NCBI RefSeq assembly: GCF_003073175.1
Contig: NZ_QBBX01000001.1
Coordinates: forward strand, 201,836-265,835
Origin: Peribacillus acanthi
GTDB taxonomy: Bacteria; Bacillota; Bacilli; Bacillales; DSM-1321
Direction of reading: 5' to 3'
Length of the DNA stretch: 64,000 nt
The translations under genes were made by a program, and so were the position numbers. Below, piece by piece: positions 17,079 through 26,433 of this stretch (positions within the stretch are counted from its first letter, which is position 1; each line of letters opens with the position of its first letter). A model generated the notes under the pieces. The model worked only from the letters and a program-made list of their open reading frames with translations, ran no database searches and was not told the DNA's origin.

Positions 17079-18224
17079 TTAGTTCTTACTTTGGAAATTG
17101 ATTGGTTCCAAGCCCTTAGAAATTCTTATTGGATATTTATGTGCTAATTGTTTAAAGTCAGTTTCTTGTTGTTCATAAGTCCTTTTCCTTGTATTTATTA
17201 CTTGTGGACTTGGGTGATATAGTGGGTAAAGCCATCGATTATTCCATTTTGTGAAGGTAGCTATATCATTACTAAATACTAATTGGTGTTTTTCAATATC
17301 ATTTAGGGCTTCTAATGCTTTCTTTCCTAATGTGACTACGACTTTGGGGTTGACCAAATCAATGATTCTAGCAAGGTGAGAGCTGCAATTTTTCACTTCT
17401 GATTTATTAGGAGGCCTAACTTTTCCATTTTCATTAGTTGGACAACAAAGTACTGCATTTGTAATAAAAACATCAGAACGTGTCCAATTTATTGAAGATA
17501 AAAGCTTTTCGAAATTTTTTCCTGTCTCATCGCCGTGTAAAGGAATACCTGAAATGTCAGCTCCACGCGGGCCAGGAGCTTCAGCAATAAACATAATATC
17601 AGCATTAAGGTTTCCATTTTTATATCCAATGACAGCTTCTTTATCTTTCATAGCTACACATAATTGACAATTCTTAGCTTGGGATATTAATTGACTGTAC
17701 ACTATGTCTTTATCAGTTTTATTGGTGGTGCCTGCAATTGTTTTATTTATGATTCTTTCCTTACCGAAGAGTTTCTCTAAATATAACATTTTATTTTTAA
17801 AGTCCCATCTCTTGTACTCGGGTTCGAGAGCATTCGTTAATAAATCTTCAATAGCTTTCCTTTGATTTATTAAGTTCGAAGGAAGTTGCATGAAAAAAAT
17901 CGTAAGCTTTCCTTGATATTGTCCTAATTTAAAAAAATCTGAACGACTATCTGTTCTTGAGAAAATTTTTTCCATATGTCTTCTCAATCTATACCTAATT
18001 CTCTCTTCGCTTTCTCCGACGTAAAGAATCTTATTATTCTTGGCTATTATATAAAGTCCACCAATACCTTCAGAAACATTGTCTCGAATGATTTCTTTTA
18101 CTGATTGAAATTGTTGAAGAGTTGAATTTGAATATAATGTTACCTCAAACTTTTTCCAAATTGGATTTGAGATGGGCAATATCTGAAGAGTGGTTAAAAG
18201 TTCTTCAATGGATTCTTTCATCAT
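17079..18224 (-). CDS. GIY-YIG nuclease domain fused to a family 4 uracil-DNA glycosylase
   Basis: 381 residues. About 50-150 is a GIY-YIG domain: IGGLYIIAKNNKILYVGES followed by the basic RIRYRLRRHM, then a conserved acid in QRKAIEDLLTNALEPEYK. About 170-370 is a family 4/5-type uracil-DNA glycosylase: Fe-S cysteines in NCQLC, AEAPGPRGADISGIPLHGD, NAVLCCPTNENG and KNCSSHL, and the HPSP motif near the end. UDGs remove uracil from DNA; GIY-YIG domains cut DNA. The fusion could excise a base and nick the strand in one protein. Paralogous to 32.5-33.4 kb, which has another N-terminal domain. Ribosome site GAGG is weak. Confidence 0.85.
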   Translation of the reverse strand: MMKESIEELLTTLQILPISNPIWKKFEVTLYSNSTLQQFQSVKEIIRDNVSEGIGGLYIIAKNNKILYVGESEERIRYRLRRHMEKIFSRTDSRSDFFKLGQYQGKLTIFFMQLPSNLINQRKAIEDLLTNALEPEYKRWDFKNKMLYLEKLFGKERIINKTIAGTTNKTDKDIVYSQLISQAKNCQLCVAMKDKEAVIGYKNGNLNADIMFIAEAPGPRGADISGIPLHGDETGKNFEKLLSSINWTRSDVFITNAVLCCPTNENGKVRPPNKSEVKNCSSHLARIIDLVNPKVVVTLGKKALEALNDIEKHQLVFSNDIATFTKWNNRWLYPLYHPSPQVINTRKRTYEQQETDFKQLAHKYPIRISKGLEPINFQSKN

Positions 18225-18392
18225 TTTTATCGACCTCGATTTTCATGAATTACTTAGTAATTTATTACAAGTTGTTTTAAAAAAGGGTAGTAGTTTAGGA
18301 GGTCATGATCCATTCCTCCTGTACTTTTTTAGTACATTCTATTAATAAAGTGAAATACTAGAACAGAGCAATTTAAATATAGTCATTCAACG

Positions 18393-19037
18393 TCAACTTA
18401 ATTTAGAAAGTAAATCAACATTTCGATTCAACAAGTCGTTTAAACCTGCTATGTCATTGACAATATTTCTTGAAACCATATCTCTCGCTCCAATATGAAC
18501 GAAGCTTGGTTTTGTTTGAATTTGTTGTATAAGAAAGTTTCTACCAAAATCATCATCAATTTTTTCTGCAATCTCTGGCCTCAACTCAAAGGTACTAATT
18601 TTCTCAGCATATAAATTATGTACTTCTATGTTTCGTATTCTTTCTCCACCATCTTTACTATCATTTAAGAAACGTCTGCAATATAAATAATCGTCCTCAT
18701 GGATTAATTCACGTTTATTTAGTTCTGATAGTATTTTATGCCCACTTCTATATTTCTTTTCACATTCTTGAAGCCTAGGAATGTATTCATCGGGAGAGTT
18801 GATTTCACTTGATACTATAACATGCATTAATATCTCCTCTATATAGACACTTAAACACTTGTAGGTGAAATTGTCCATTGCAAGTAAGACCATTAATTTT
18901 AGCTCAAGTGTCTTTTCGATAAAGAAAGATGGTAATCTTGGGTCAAGCTCCCAAGACATAATTCTCTTTCTATCCTCAATTACTTCTTTTCTAGTTTTCA
19001 TTTCTGCTTCAATGAATTGCTTATAGAACTTACCCAT
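18393..19037 (-). CDS. Helical protein with HEPN-like motif
   Basis: 214 residues, almost all predicted helix, soluble and charged, with AAAGGGG before the ATG. RNIEVH (about residue 134) fits the R-polar-x3-H (Rx4H) pattern of HEPN ribonucleases, many of which are toxins or abortive-infection proteins. The other parts (LELKLMVLLAMDNFTYKCLS, FVHIGARDMVSRNIVNDI) match nothing I know. It is transcribed ahead of the GIY-YIG/UDG gene with about 170 bases between. The HEPN call rests on one motif and helix content. Confidence 0.45.
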   Translation of the reverse strand: MGKFYKQFIEAEMKTRKEVIEDRKRIMSWELDPRLPSFFIEKTLELKLMVLLAMDNFTYKCLSVYIEEILMHVIVSSEINSPDEYIPRLQECEKKYRSGHKILSELNKRELIHEDDYLYCRRFLNDSKDGGERIRNIEVHNLYAEKISTFELRPEIAEKIDDDFGRNFLIQQIQTKPSFVHIGARDMVSRNIVNDIAGLNDLLNRNVDLLSKLS

Positions 19038-19274
19038 TGTATAATTTACCCCTTTGAAATCCTTTAGTTAAATCGAACTTTCAACCTGCAAAGGCAAAAT
19101 TTCATTTCACTTTCATTCCACCAACCCTATATCCATATTATTACATACTTAGAATATGGAAAGTTGGACAAAACCCTTACTTTTTACAGACGTAGTTCTA
19201 CAATTTTCATTGTTTAGATTTGGGGAGATAGGGGACCGTGGGGAAATGTTGGAGTACATCAATTCTCATGTATT

Positions 19275-22097
19275 TTGGTTTTGGGGAATTATAGTTTTCT
19301 AGGGGACGAACATTTTCGGAACAAATTTCCTATGTTTTTTGTCATGATTGAGTCTGTATGGTTTTCGTATTTTATTCGAAAACTATCTAGTTTTTTTGTA
19401 TGGAGCAACTATAGAGACAAAGATGGAGGCTTGCAAACTCCTTGGGACACATGGGCATATATTATAGAAGAAACTCGGATTTTTTCTCGTTGCTTTCGTG
19501 CGATTAACGCTACTACTGTTGAGTTAACTTTCAAAGATGCTGTTAAAGACGTTAAAGCAAGCGATTTTAAAATCGAAGGTTTAACAGTTTCAAACGCAGC
19601 TGTAAAACAAACAGACAGCAAAGTTGTAGTTCTTACTACTTCTGCTCAAGATGGTACTAAAGAGTACACTGTTAAGTCTGGTGAAACTACTCTTGGTAAA
19701 TTCAAAGGGATTTCTGCTGTAATTCCAACAGCAATCAGCGTTACTGAAAAATCACAACAAGGTGTTCTTGGACAACAAGTTACTGTTTCTGCAAGTGTTA
19801 CAGTTGCTGAAGGTCAATCAAAAGCTGGTATCCCTGTAACTTTCAACGTTACTAGTGATGCTCCTGCACTTAATGCACCACAAGTTGTTGAGGCTGTAAC
19901 AAATGCTGACGGTGTTGCTTCTTATACTTATACTCGTTATGCAAGCACAACTGATACAGTTGTAGCATATGCAACTGGCGATCGTACTAAATTCTCTACT
20001 GGTTATGTTTACTTTGCAGCTGCTAAACAATTAACAGTATCAGAATTAACTGCTGGTAATGCTCTAGCTAACAATGCTAAAAAGACTTATAAAGTAACAG
20101 GTCTTGCTAATACTTCTTACTTTGTAGCTATTAAAGAAAACTTAAATGTTGCTCCAAACAAACTAACTGATGTAGCTGTATTAGATTTTAACGGTCAATG
20201 GAAAAACCCTTACACATTAACTACTGGTGCTTACCAAACTGTTGAAATTAAAACAGATGCAAAAGGTGAAGCTACTTTCACTCTATATGCTGAAGATGCA
20301 ACTGTAACACCAATCGTTTACTCTGCAACAAATGCAAGCAAAACTTACAAGTCAACTGATTTGCAAACTATTGCTCCATCAGTAACATATTCACTAACAA
20401 ATGTACTTCAATTAGCTGTTCAAGCTGAAGGTGTACAACAAGCTGCGAAATATGCAGTATATCCAGTAGGTCAAACTGCAACTGCAACTGGTCTAGGTGG
20501 ACGTAAATATTCAGTAACTGTTACTGATAAAGACGGTAAATTAGCTCCTAAAGGTACTGTTGCTTATGTAACATTCGCAGCTGGAAACATTGCAAATCCA
20601 GGTAATGTATTTGTAGTTTCTGGAGGAACAATCCACGCTTCAACTGGTGTAATTCCAGTTACAGTAGGAGACGAAGGTAAAGCTTCATTCCGTATTTTAG
20701 GTTCTGGTGAAACAACGTATGCAATTCCAACAGTATTCTTAAACACTGCTGGTACAGTGGCTCCTGCTCTAGATAAAACTGATGTACAACTTGTTGGCGA
20801 AGCTACATACTTCACTGATGCAACTGTACGTAACGCAGTTATTTCTACAACAAACAGTGCTGGTAATGCAGCTTCTAGCTTCGTAGTTAATAGTGAAGCA
20901 ACTGTAACTTACCAAGCTGTTGATCAAAACGGTTTTGCTTATCCAACAGGTGTACGCTATGACTTATCATTCGATGTAGCTTCTACTTTTGGCAATGTTA
21001 CAGTTAAAGATGAGACTGGTGCTACTTTAAATGCAGTACAAAACTTAGGAACTGTTAAGACTTATAATGTTAAGTCAGATCTAAATGGTAAGGCTGTAAT
21101 TAAATTAGTGTCTTCTAACCAAGATACTATTTCAGTGAATGTTTCTGGAGCTAACCACATCCTTCCAGTTCAAGCTGCTACTGTAACTTACACTGGCGTA
21201 GCTGGAACTTTAGATCGTGTGAACGCTGCTACAAATGCTCAAGATATATTGGATGCTTTAAGAGCGAGTTCAACTTACAAATCTAAACTAGATACAATTT
21301 CTGGAGCAAATCAACTTACAGTAGCTAGTGCAATCTTAACTAAGCGCCCTGGTGCTGGATATACTCAAACTCAATTAGACACTACATTCACAACAGAATT
21401 TAATGCATTAGCTGATTCTACAGCACCAGCTGCTCCTACATTGGTTGGATCAGGAAGTTTAGCTGATAACATTTTAAATGCAACTGAGCTTAATGCTCCT
21501 ACAGAAGTACGAGTTAACCTAAATGGTGCATCTGCTACTGAACCGGTTGCTGGAGATGTTGTAAAAGTAACTTTCAATGGTAAAGTTTATAGCCATACTT
21601 TAACGACTACTAACATCACTAATGATAATGCAATTGTTGCTATTCCTGCTGCAGATTTAACTGGCTTAGCTGACGGAAGCTATGTACTTACTGCTACAGT
21701 AACTGATTTTGCTGGAAATCTATCAGCTATTTCAACTAACTACACAATTACAGTTGATGCTGATGTTGCTGGGGCTACATTAACTGCTGTGAATTCTTCA
21801 GCTGGTTTTGGCATTGCTGCAGATGAGTTCTTAAGCGCTATTACAATTGAAGACACTACATTTGCAGGTAATGGTGGAACTGATAAAGCTGTATTAGCTA
21901 ACTTTAGTACTGATGGTACTGATAAAACAGCAAGTTTCATTATAACAGCTACTGATGGGACTACTCTAACAAATGCTTCAAACAATGATTTAGTTGAATT
22001 TACAGTAACTGATTTAGCTGGAAACACAACTTCTTATGAAGCTAAATTTGATGCTTCAACTAATCAGTGGGTATTGACTCTAGTAGTTGCTCCTTAA
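19275..22097 (+). pseudogene. Silent S-layer cassette: S-layer repeats without promoter, signal peptide or SLH domains (exon 1)
   Basis: The open frame starts at a TTG with no ribosome site; its first 75 residues look like chance translation. Homology to S-layer gene A starts abruptly at 19499 (TGCGATTAACGCTACTACTG, matching gene A at about 3247, residue 214) and runs nearly to the end: AAVKQTDSKVVVLTT, SGETTLGKFKG, AGIPVTFNV, TGDRTKFSTG, SVTVTDKDGKLAPKGTVAYV, VDQNGFAY. Signal peptide and all three SLH domains are absent, so alone it cannot give an anchored S-layer protein. It reads as a donor cassette for recombination into an expressed locus, or a decayed copy. It ends with TLVVAP and TAA, right at the group II intron. 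Confidence 0.75.
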
Positions 22098-22919
22098 TAA
22101 AAATAAACGAAACGTTACTTCATAAGTTCAGTAATAAATGAATGAAAGAAGTGGAACGAGACCTCATCACAAGCTTAGTGGCCTCTTGTATGAGGTTTTG
22201 TTCTAACTGTAACTTCCAAAAAGTGGGTGAAATTCCTACTCTTGTAAATAGTCAGAATACTTGTGCCTAATCCTCCTGCATCCAGTGAGGTTCTAATTCA
22301 ACCAAAGGGATGAAGTCAGGTGAAGTCGTACTCACAAAAGTGAGGCGGGGCTCCTTAAAAGGTGGCTATGGTTAGGAGACGAATCCATGTAGGCAGGGTG
22401 AGGTAGTGGATACTACGAATAGCTAGGAGTTTAGTATTCATCCTTAAATATGAAATGATTTAATGGCGATCAGCATAATTGACTATTAAACTGGTCGTTC
22501 TCATTCCTGAATAGTGGAAGCCTAAGGTCATCAAAAAGAGGGATGGAAGTAATGGAACGTTTGAAGTCCTACTAGAATAGGTGGATTAGCACCAGTGAGA
22601 CTAGTAAGATGGCGGCGCATCCGTAGTAGCTAAGAAGTCAGCCGTTTGTACTGCTGTGGTAACATAGTGGGAGGGTAAAACTGATGGAGCGAAGGGGTGC
22701 AGTCAGTAGTAGAGTATTAATCAAATTATTCTCAAGAATAAGTTTAATAGACCAATCATATGTAGATATGATTGGTCCTATTATGGATATAGTATAGGTA
22801 ATTAATACTATATGTGTAGGATTAATTCTTCTGTTGACGGAACGCCGTATGCGTTGAAAGGCGCCTGTACGGTGTAGGCTCGAATCGAAAGCCATGTGTA
22901 AATGGTATAAGCCGAGAAT
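22095..22919 (+). ncRNA. ORF-less group II intron between two S-layer coding segments
   Basis: Domain V is unmistakable at 22842-22875: ACGCCGTATGCG, a TTGAAAGG cap and CGCCTGTACGGTGT, with a CGC triad. Domain VI follows (22876-22919): CTCG and CGAG enclose GCCAT-GTGTAA-ATGGT, with a bulged A candidate in ATAAG, ending in AAT. Upstream, the GTGGGTGAAATTCCTACTC hairpin and GTAAATAGTCAG align in order with the start of known group II domain I. ATGGCGGCGCATCCGTAGTA (about 22610) fits domain III. Domain IV (about 22700-22830) holds only a hairpin and no reverse transcriptase. The 5' end is uncertain: no GUGYG is found. GCTCCT (22089-22094) can pair with AGGAGT (22425-22430) as IBS1/EBS1, placing the cut just before TAA. 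Confidence 0.8.
22106..22250 (+). repeat. Duplicated intron 5' segment, copy 1
   Basis: From ACGAAACGTTACTTCATAAG to CCTACTCTTGTAAA this segment recurs at 23985-24122 after the second coding segment. Both copies keep the GGAAC..GTTC stem around a CCTC/GAGG hairpin and the TAGG-TGAAATT-CCTA hairpin, with sequence drift in loops, so the RNA fold seems conserved. Here it is the start of intron domain I. Confidence 0.8.
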
Positions 22920-23981
22920 AGCGTAGTAACTGTATCAAATCAAACTGCATTTAATAATGCTTTATTAAATCCATCGATTACAAAAATTGTATTAGGAAGC
23001 AGCTTCTCAGCAAATGCATTGATTACACGTAAATTGGATTTGAATTTAAATGGTAAAACCCTAACAGGAAACGTTACATTCACTACTACCGAGAGTGGTA
23101 CAATCACACTTGGTGCAGGTACATTAGCTGGAAATCTTACAGTTAACACACCAAATGTGAGTTTCGTGAATAATGCTACTGTTACAGGTACTACAACAAT
23201 TACTGATGTTGCTTCTTCCACTTTCACTAATAATGGTATTCTTACTGGTGGAGTAACTGTAACTGATAATAATGCTCGTATTGTTAATAATGGGACATTA
23301 ACTGCTGGTTTAACAGTTAATACGCCAGGCACAGTGAAACTTGAAGGTACTTTTAGTTCTGTAATTGTTTCTCAAACAACTACTATTGACCTGACAGGTG
23401 GAACAATTACTGCATTAACTGCAAATGCTCCTGTTGTTGTACAGGGTGGTGCAATTACAACTCCGGTTAGTGGTACAGGTGCAGTTACTCAGAATAACGT
23501 TGTTGCTCCAACTGTTAAGATTGAAGATTATGTTACTCTTAAAGTTGTTAAAGGAACTGACACTTTCTATGGTGTTCAAGTAAGAATGACTCTAAGTGAT
23601 GCTGAAAAAGATAAACTAGCAAATGGTGATACTTTAAAAGTGTCGTTATTAAAAGGTAGTTCAGTTCTTGCTACTAGCACACTTATTAATACAGGTACTA
23701 GTATTGCAGATAAGTTTGTAAATGTATTTGATGGAGTAACTGGATATGGCTCCACATACTTTACACCTAACAAAACTTATACTTCATCAAGTTGGAATAC
23801 TACTTCATGGACAAACGTTACTGCTGCTGATAAGCCCACTGGTGTAAAAGTAGAAGTGTTTAGAAATGGTGCATTGGTTTCTACATCAACTAGTAGTGCT
23901 GCACTAAATGAGCAATTTGTAGATGCAGATAGCCCAGATCAGATTTCATGGGATAGTCTGTTTACTCCTGTACAACCTTAA
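22920..23981 (+). CDS. Second S-layer coding segment (predicted exon 2)
   Basis: The frame is open from 22911 to the TAA ending at 23981 and has no ATG or ribosome site at its start; the first internal candidate is a TTG at 23019 within coding sequence. From the predicted 3' splice site it reads SVVTVSNQTAFNNALLNPSI, a typical opening of a right-handed beta-helix domain, then repeated Asn/Thr-rich rungs (GNVTFTTTESGTITL, TFTNNGILTGGVTVTDNNA, IVNNGTLTAGLTVN) and a distinct C-terminal module (VRMTLSDAEKDKLANGDTLK). Joining GCTCCT 22094 to 22920 keeps the frame and gives VVAP followed by SVVTVS. It is therefore best read as an alternative C-terminal extension. Confidence 0.7.
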   Translation, partial: SVVTVSNQTAFNNALLNPSITKIVLGSSFSANALITRKLDLNLNGKTLTGNVTFTTTESGTITLGAGTLAGNLTVNTPNVSFVNNATVTGTTTITDVASSTFTNNGILTGGVTVTDNNARIVNNGTLTAGLTVNTPGTVKLEGTFSSVIVSQTTTIDLTGGTITALTANAPVVVQGGAITTPVSGTGAVTQNNVVAPTVKIEDYVTLKVVKGTDTFYGVQVRMTLSDAEKDKLANGDTLKVSLLKGSSVLATSTLINTGTSIADKFVNVFDGVTGYGSTYFTPNKTYTSSSWNTTSWTNVTAADKPTGVKVEVFRNGALVSTSTSSAALNEQFVDADSPDQISWDSLFTPVQP

Positions 23982-23984
23982 TAC

Positions 23985-24122
23985 GAAACGTTACTTCATA
24001 AGTTCTTAGGTGAATGAAAGAAGTGGAACAAGAACCTCATTACAATGCCTTTGGCCTCTTGTTTGAGGTTTTTGTTCTAACTATTACTTCCAATTAGTAG
24101 GTGAAATTCCTACTCTTGTAAA
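23985..24122 (+). repeat. Duplicated intron 5' segment, copy 2
   Basis: Starts four bases after the exon 2 stop and matches copy 1 for about 130 bases, in the same position relative to a CCTTAA stop. After GTAAAC the similarity ends; no domain V is found downstream. It may be the remnant of a second intron that once added a third segment, or a 3' UTR copied by gene conversion. Confidence 0.75.
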
Positions 24123-24605
24123 CATGGACAAAGTTTTTGAAAACCAGAACATCTGTCTAATTAAAAGTAGAACAAAGAATGGAGAGCATGGTTGAATTAC
24201 CGATCTATCTATCTATTTTTTTTAAGTTATTATACTCAGAATATTACAAAAATATTTTTGGGTAAAAAAAGGTATGAAGAAATATGAAGAATTTTATAAA
24301 AATAATATTGTCAAAGAACAGATTAGAGGATGTAAACTTCTTAAGACAAATTCAATCGCAGAATTAATCGTTAATGTTTGTTCGTTAACTTCATGCCACT
24401 TCATCATCTTTTTAATAGTATCTTTTTTCATGTATTGGATGAATTCTAAAAAGATGAAGAATTCATCTGCTTGATTTTTAAATGTCTTTTTATAAAGAGC
24501 TTTTAGCCATTGTACCATTTGACAGTTTTCTTCAGGTATTATCCTATTAGTCTTATATTCCATGCTAAAATGGATGATATAGAATTGGAAAGTAGTGATT
24601 AAAAA
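24123..24605. other. Stretch without a supported gene
   Basis: About 480 bases between the intron remnant and the next ORF. Short open frames exist on both strands (plus 24274-24474, minus 24294-24563, overlapping), neither with a ribosome site or recognisable product. The minus frame (QMVQWLKALYKKTFKNQADE) has protein-like composition and could be a gene remnant. Confidence 0.4.
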
Positions 24606-24842
24606 ATGGGATATGGACTGTACTTAGCTGACATTGAAACATTCAATGATTTAGTCGATTGGCTGGAGGATCACATAAAGAATACTCTATCTGAATTAGG
24701 AGCAGGCAAAGCACCAAATGATCTAAAAATGATAGTAAAGGTACTTGTTGAAGATATACTGAGAGATGAAATAAAAAAGTATGGTTGGACAGGTGATGAA
24801 GTAAATATCGGTGTCAGACACCATTCGTGGACAGATCTGTAA
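24606..24842 (+). CDS. Hypothetical small protein whose C-terminus is REP1
   Basis: 78 residues; the first 65 (MGYGLYLADIETFNDLVDWL, KNTLSELGAGKAPNDLKMIV) look like a small helical acidic protein, whereas the last 12 (GVRHHSWTDL) are translated from a REP1 repeat that supplies the stop codon. Only AAAAA precedes the ATG. Either a protein trimmed by REP1 insertion or a chance frame. Confidence 0.45.
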   Translation: MGYGLYLADIETFNDLVDWLEDHIKNTLSELGAGKAPNDLKMIVKVLVEDILRDEIKKYGWTGDEVNIGVRHHSWTDL

Positions 24843-25070
24843 ATTTGTTTACGTGGAACGTACACTGTGAAGAAAGCTCTGTGGAGAGAAATCTCTACAG
24901 GGCTTTTCTATTTGTGTGATGAAAACTCCTATTTTAAATTTAGGATATCTTGAATATCTGGTGTCAGACACCATCCGTGGACATTTTGATGAATTTGTTT
25001 ACGTGTAGCGTACACTATGTAGAAAGCTCTGTGGAGAGAAATCTCTGCGTGGCTATTCTTTTTTGAAATT
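24806..25070 (+). repeat. Two REP1 elements in tandem
   Basis: Cores at 24810-24822 and 24960-24972, each followed by the GTGGACA box, a GTACACT spacer and the GAAA-loop hairpin (about 24875-24910 and 25022-25060). The second hairpin is imperfect (GCGTGGCT), showing decay. Confidence 0.85.
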
Positions 25071-25201
25071 CAAAATTAAAGACTATGCAAAATCATTTTG
25101 TCCATGAGAGAAGGGACTTATCATTATTTTGAAAAGAAGGAGTGGATGGGAAATATGTCGAATTTTTATAAAGAATATTGTCATAAAGGGGAGCGAATGA
25201 A

Positions 25202-25573
25202 GTGGAAGAAAGGATTCTGAAAGTAAACGAATTTGTTGGTCCTTCTTATACAAATGGTTTGTTTGGATTTCGTTATAATCAAGAGCCAGTTTCGTATTAT
25301 ATTGGGGACCATCATGGTTCTATTTATCATTTAAATATGAGTATGATTGAGGCACTAGCCACCGATTTTCCGGCTTATATTGTAGTGTTTGATCACAAAA
25401 CAGATAAAGTAAGTGAATGGGGACCGCAAACGGAAATTGGCTTATGTAAGTTAATGATGGACGGGAAAATGAACTTGGTTAGAAAAAATAAAAATGGAGA
25501 AGAATTACTTATTCGCTTTATTTGGGAAGGGCCAATTTGGATACCAAAGAATAGACCAACAAAGAGAAAATGA
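25202..25573 (+). CDS. Hypothetical protein
   Basis: 123 residues from GTG 25202, with GGGGAG nine bases or so upstream. Compact alpha/beta composition with aromatic strands (GLFGFRYNQEPVSYYIGDHH, PAYIVVFDHKTDKVSEW) and a basic tail. No signal peptide. It lies alone between REP1 clusters. Not recognised; small immunity-type proteins can look like this, but nothing proves it. Confidence 0.6.
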   Translation: MEERILKVNEFVGPSYTNGLFGFRYNQEPVSYYIGDHHGSIYHLNMSMIEALATDFPAYIVVFDHKTDKVSEWGPQTEIGLCKLMMDGKMNLVRKNKNGEELLIRFIWEGPIWIPKNRPTKRK

Positions 25574-25597
25574 TTGGATGCCTGACACTCCTCATGA

Positions 25598-25755
25598 ATA
25601 TCGGTGTCAGACACCATCCGAGGACAAATAAGTAGTTTTAAAATATCTGGTGTCAGACACCATTCGTGGACAAATTGATAATTTTGTTCGCATGGAGTGT
25701 ACACTATGAAGGAAGCCTTGTGGAGAGAAATCTCTACAGGGCTTTTCTTTTTTCT
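25598..25755 (+). repeat. REP1 pair
   Basis: Cores at 25603-25615 and 25649-25661 only 46 bases apart; the first lacks its tail, the second continues into GTGGACA, the GTACACTATGAAGG spacer and the terminator-like hairpin. Directly downstream comes a decayed radC-like module identical in layout to 7.83-8.05 kb. Confidence 0.85.
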
Positions 25756-25865
25756 ATAACCGAATCAACTAGAAAAATAAGTTTATATTATAATAGTGAT
25801 AAGAAAACATCAGCCCTAATTTCTTTCGAGGAGTTAGGGCTATTTCTATTTGAGGAGGAAACATT

Positions 25866-26209
25866 GTGAAAATGTATGAGGTAAAGAAACAAAAGCAATT
25901 AGAACTATTAGAGAAAGGAACATCGTTCCAGAAACCAGCCAAACGAATCAACATCGTAAGCCTAAAATTAGTAAAGGAATCTAGTATTTTGTATATAATA
26001 GAAAAATTACATCACCAGATGATGCTTACAAATTGATGAGGGACCTTTTAGTTGATTGTGATCGAGAGAGGTTTGTTGTAGTTTGTCTAGATACAAAGAA
26101 TCAGCCTACTGCCATAAATATATGCCATGTAGGCAGTTTGAATGCAAGTATAGTTCACCCTAGGGAGATAATGAAGGCTGCTATCCTTGCCAATTCAGCT
26201 TCGATGAGA
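25866..26209 (+). pseudogene. Second radC-like copy, frameshifted and truncated by REP1
   Basis: Starts at a GTG after GAGGAGG with the same upstream hairpin as the intact gene. The N-terminal part (EVKKQKQLELLEKGTSF) matches the intact copy until about 25995, where an indel shifts the frame; the rest (LVDCDRERFVVVCLDTKNQ, NICHVGSLNASIVHPREI) continues in another frame. It stops at AILANSAS, just before HNHPS, where a REP1 begins. The metal-binding motif is lost, so it is inactive. Confidence 0.85.
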
Positions 26210-26325
26210 ATATCTAATGTCAGACACCATTCGTGGACATTTTTAAAAATATGTTTTCATGGAATGAACACCATGAAGGAAGTTCTGTGGAGATAAATTT
26301 CTGCAGGGCTTTTCTTTTTTCTAGA
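26210..26325 (+). repeat. REP1 element interrupting the radC-like copy
   Basis: A variant core AATGTCAGACACC (26216-26228), then ATTCGTGGACA and a decayed tail ending in CTGTGGAGATAAATTTCTGCAGGGC. It replaces the 3' half of the second radC-like gene. Confidence 0.8.
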
Positions 26326-26433
26326 CCCAAATCAAATAGAAAAATAAGCTTATATTATATTCGTGTAAACGAAAACAACAGCCCAAATTCCTTTCGTGGA
26401 GTTAGGGCTATATCTATTTGAGGAGGAAACATT

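Noticed and set aside
22201..22250. FMN or cobalamin riboswitch (GGTGAAATTCC)
   Set aside because: Only this short string fits; the rest of either aptamer is absent and the order fits group II domain I.
22263..22267. GTGCC as the 5' end of the group II intron
   Set aside because: The upstream GTGGGTGAAATTCCTACTC hairpin already belongs to domain I, so the intron starts earlier, and splicing here would leave stop codons before exon 2.
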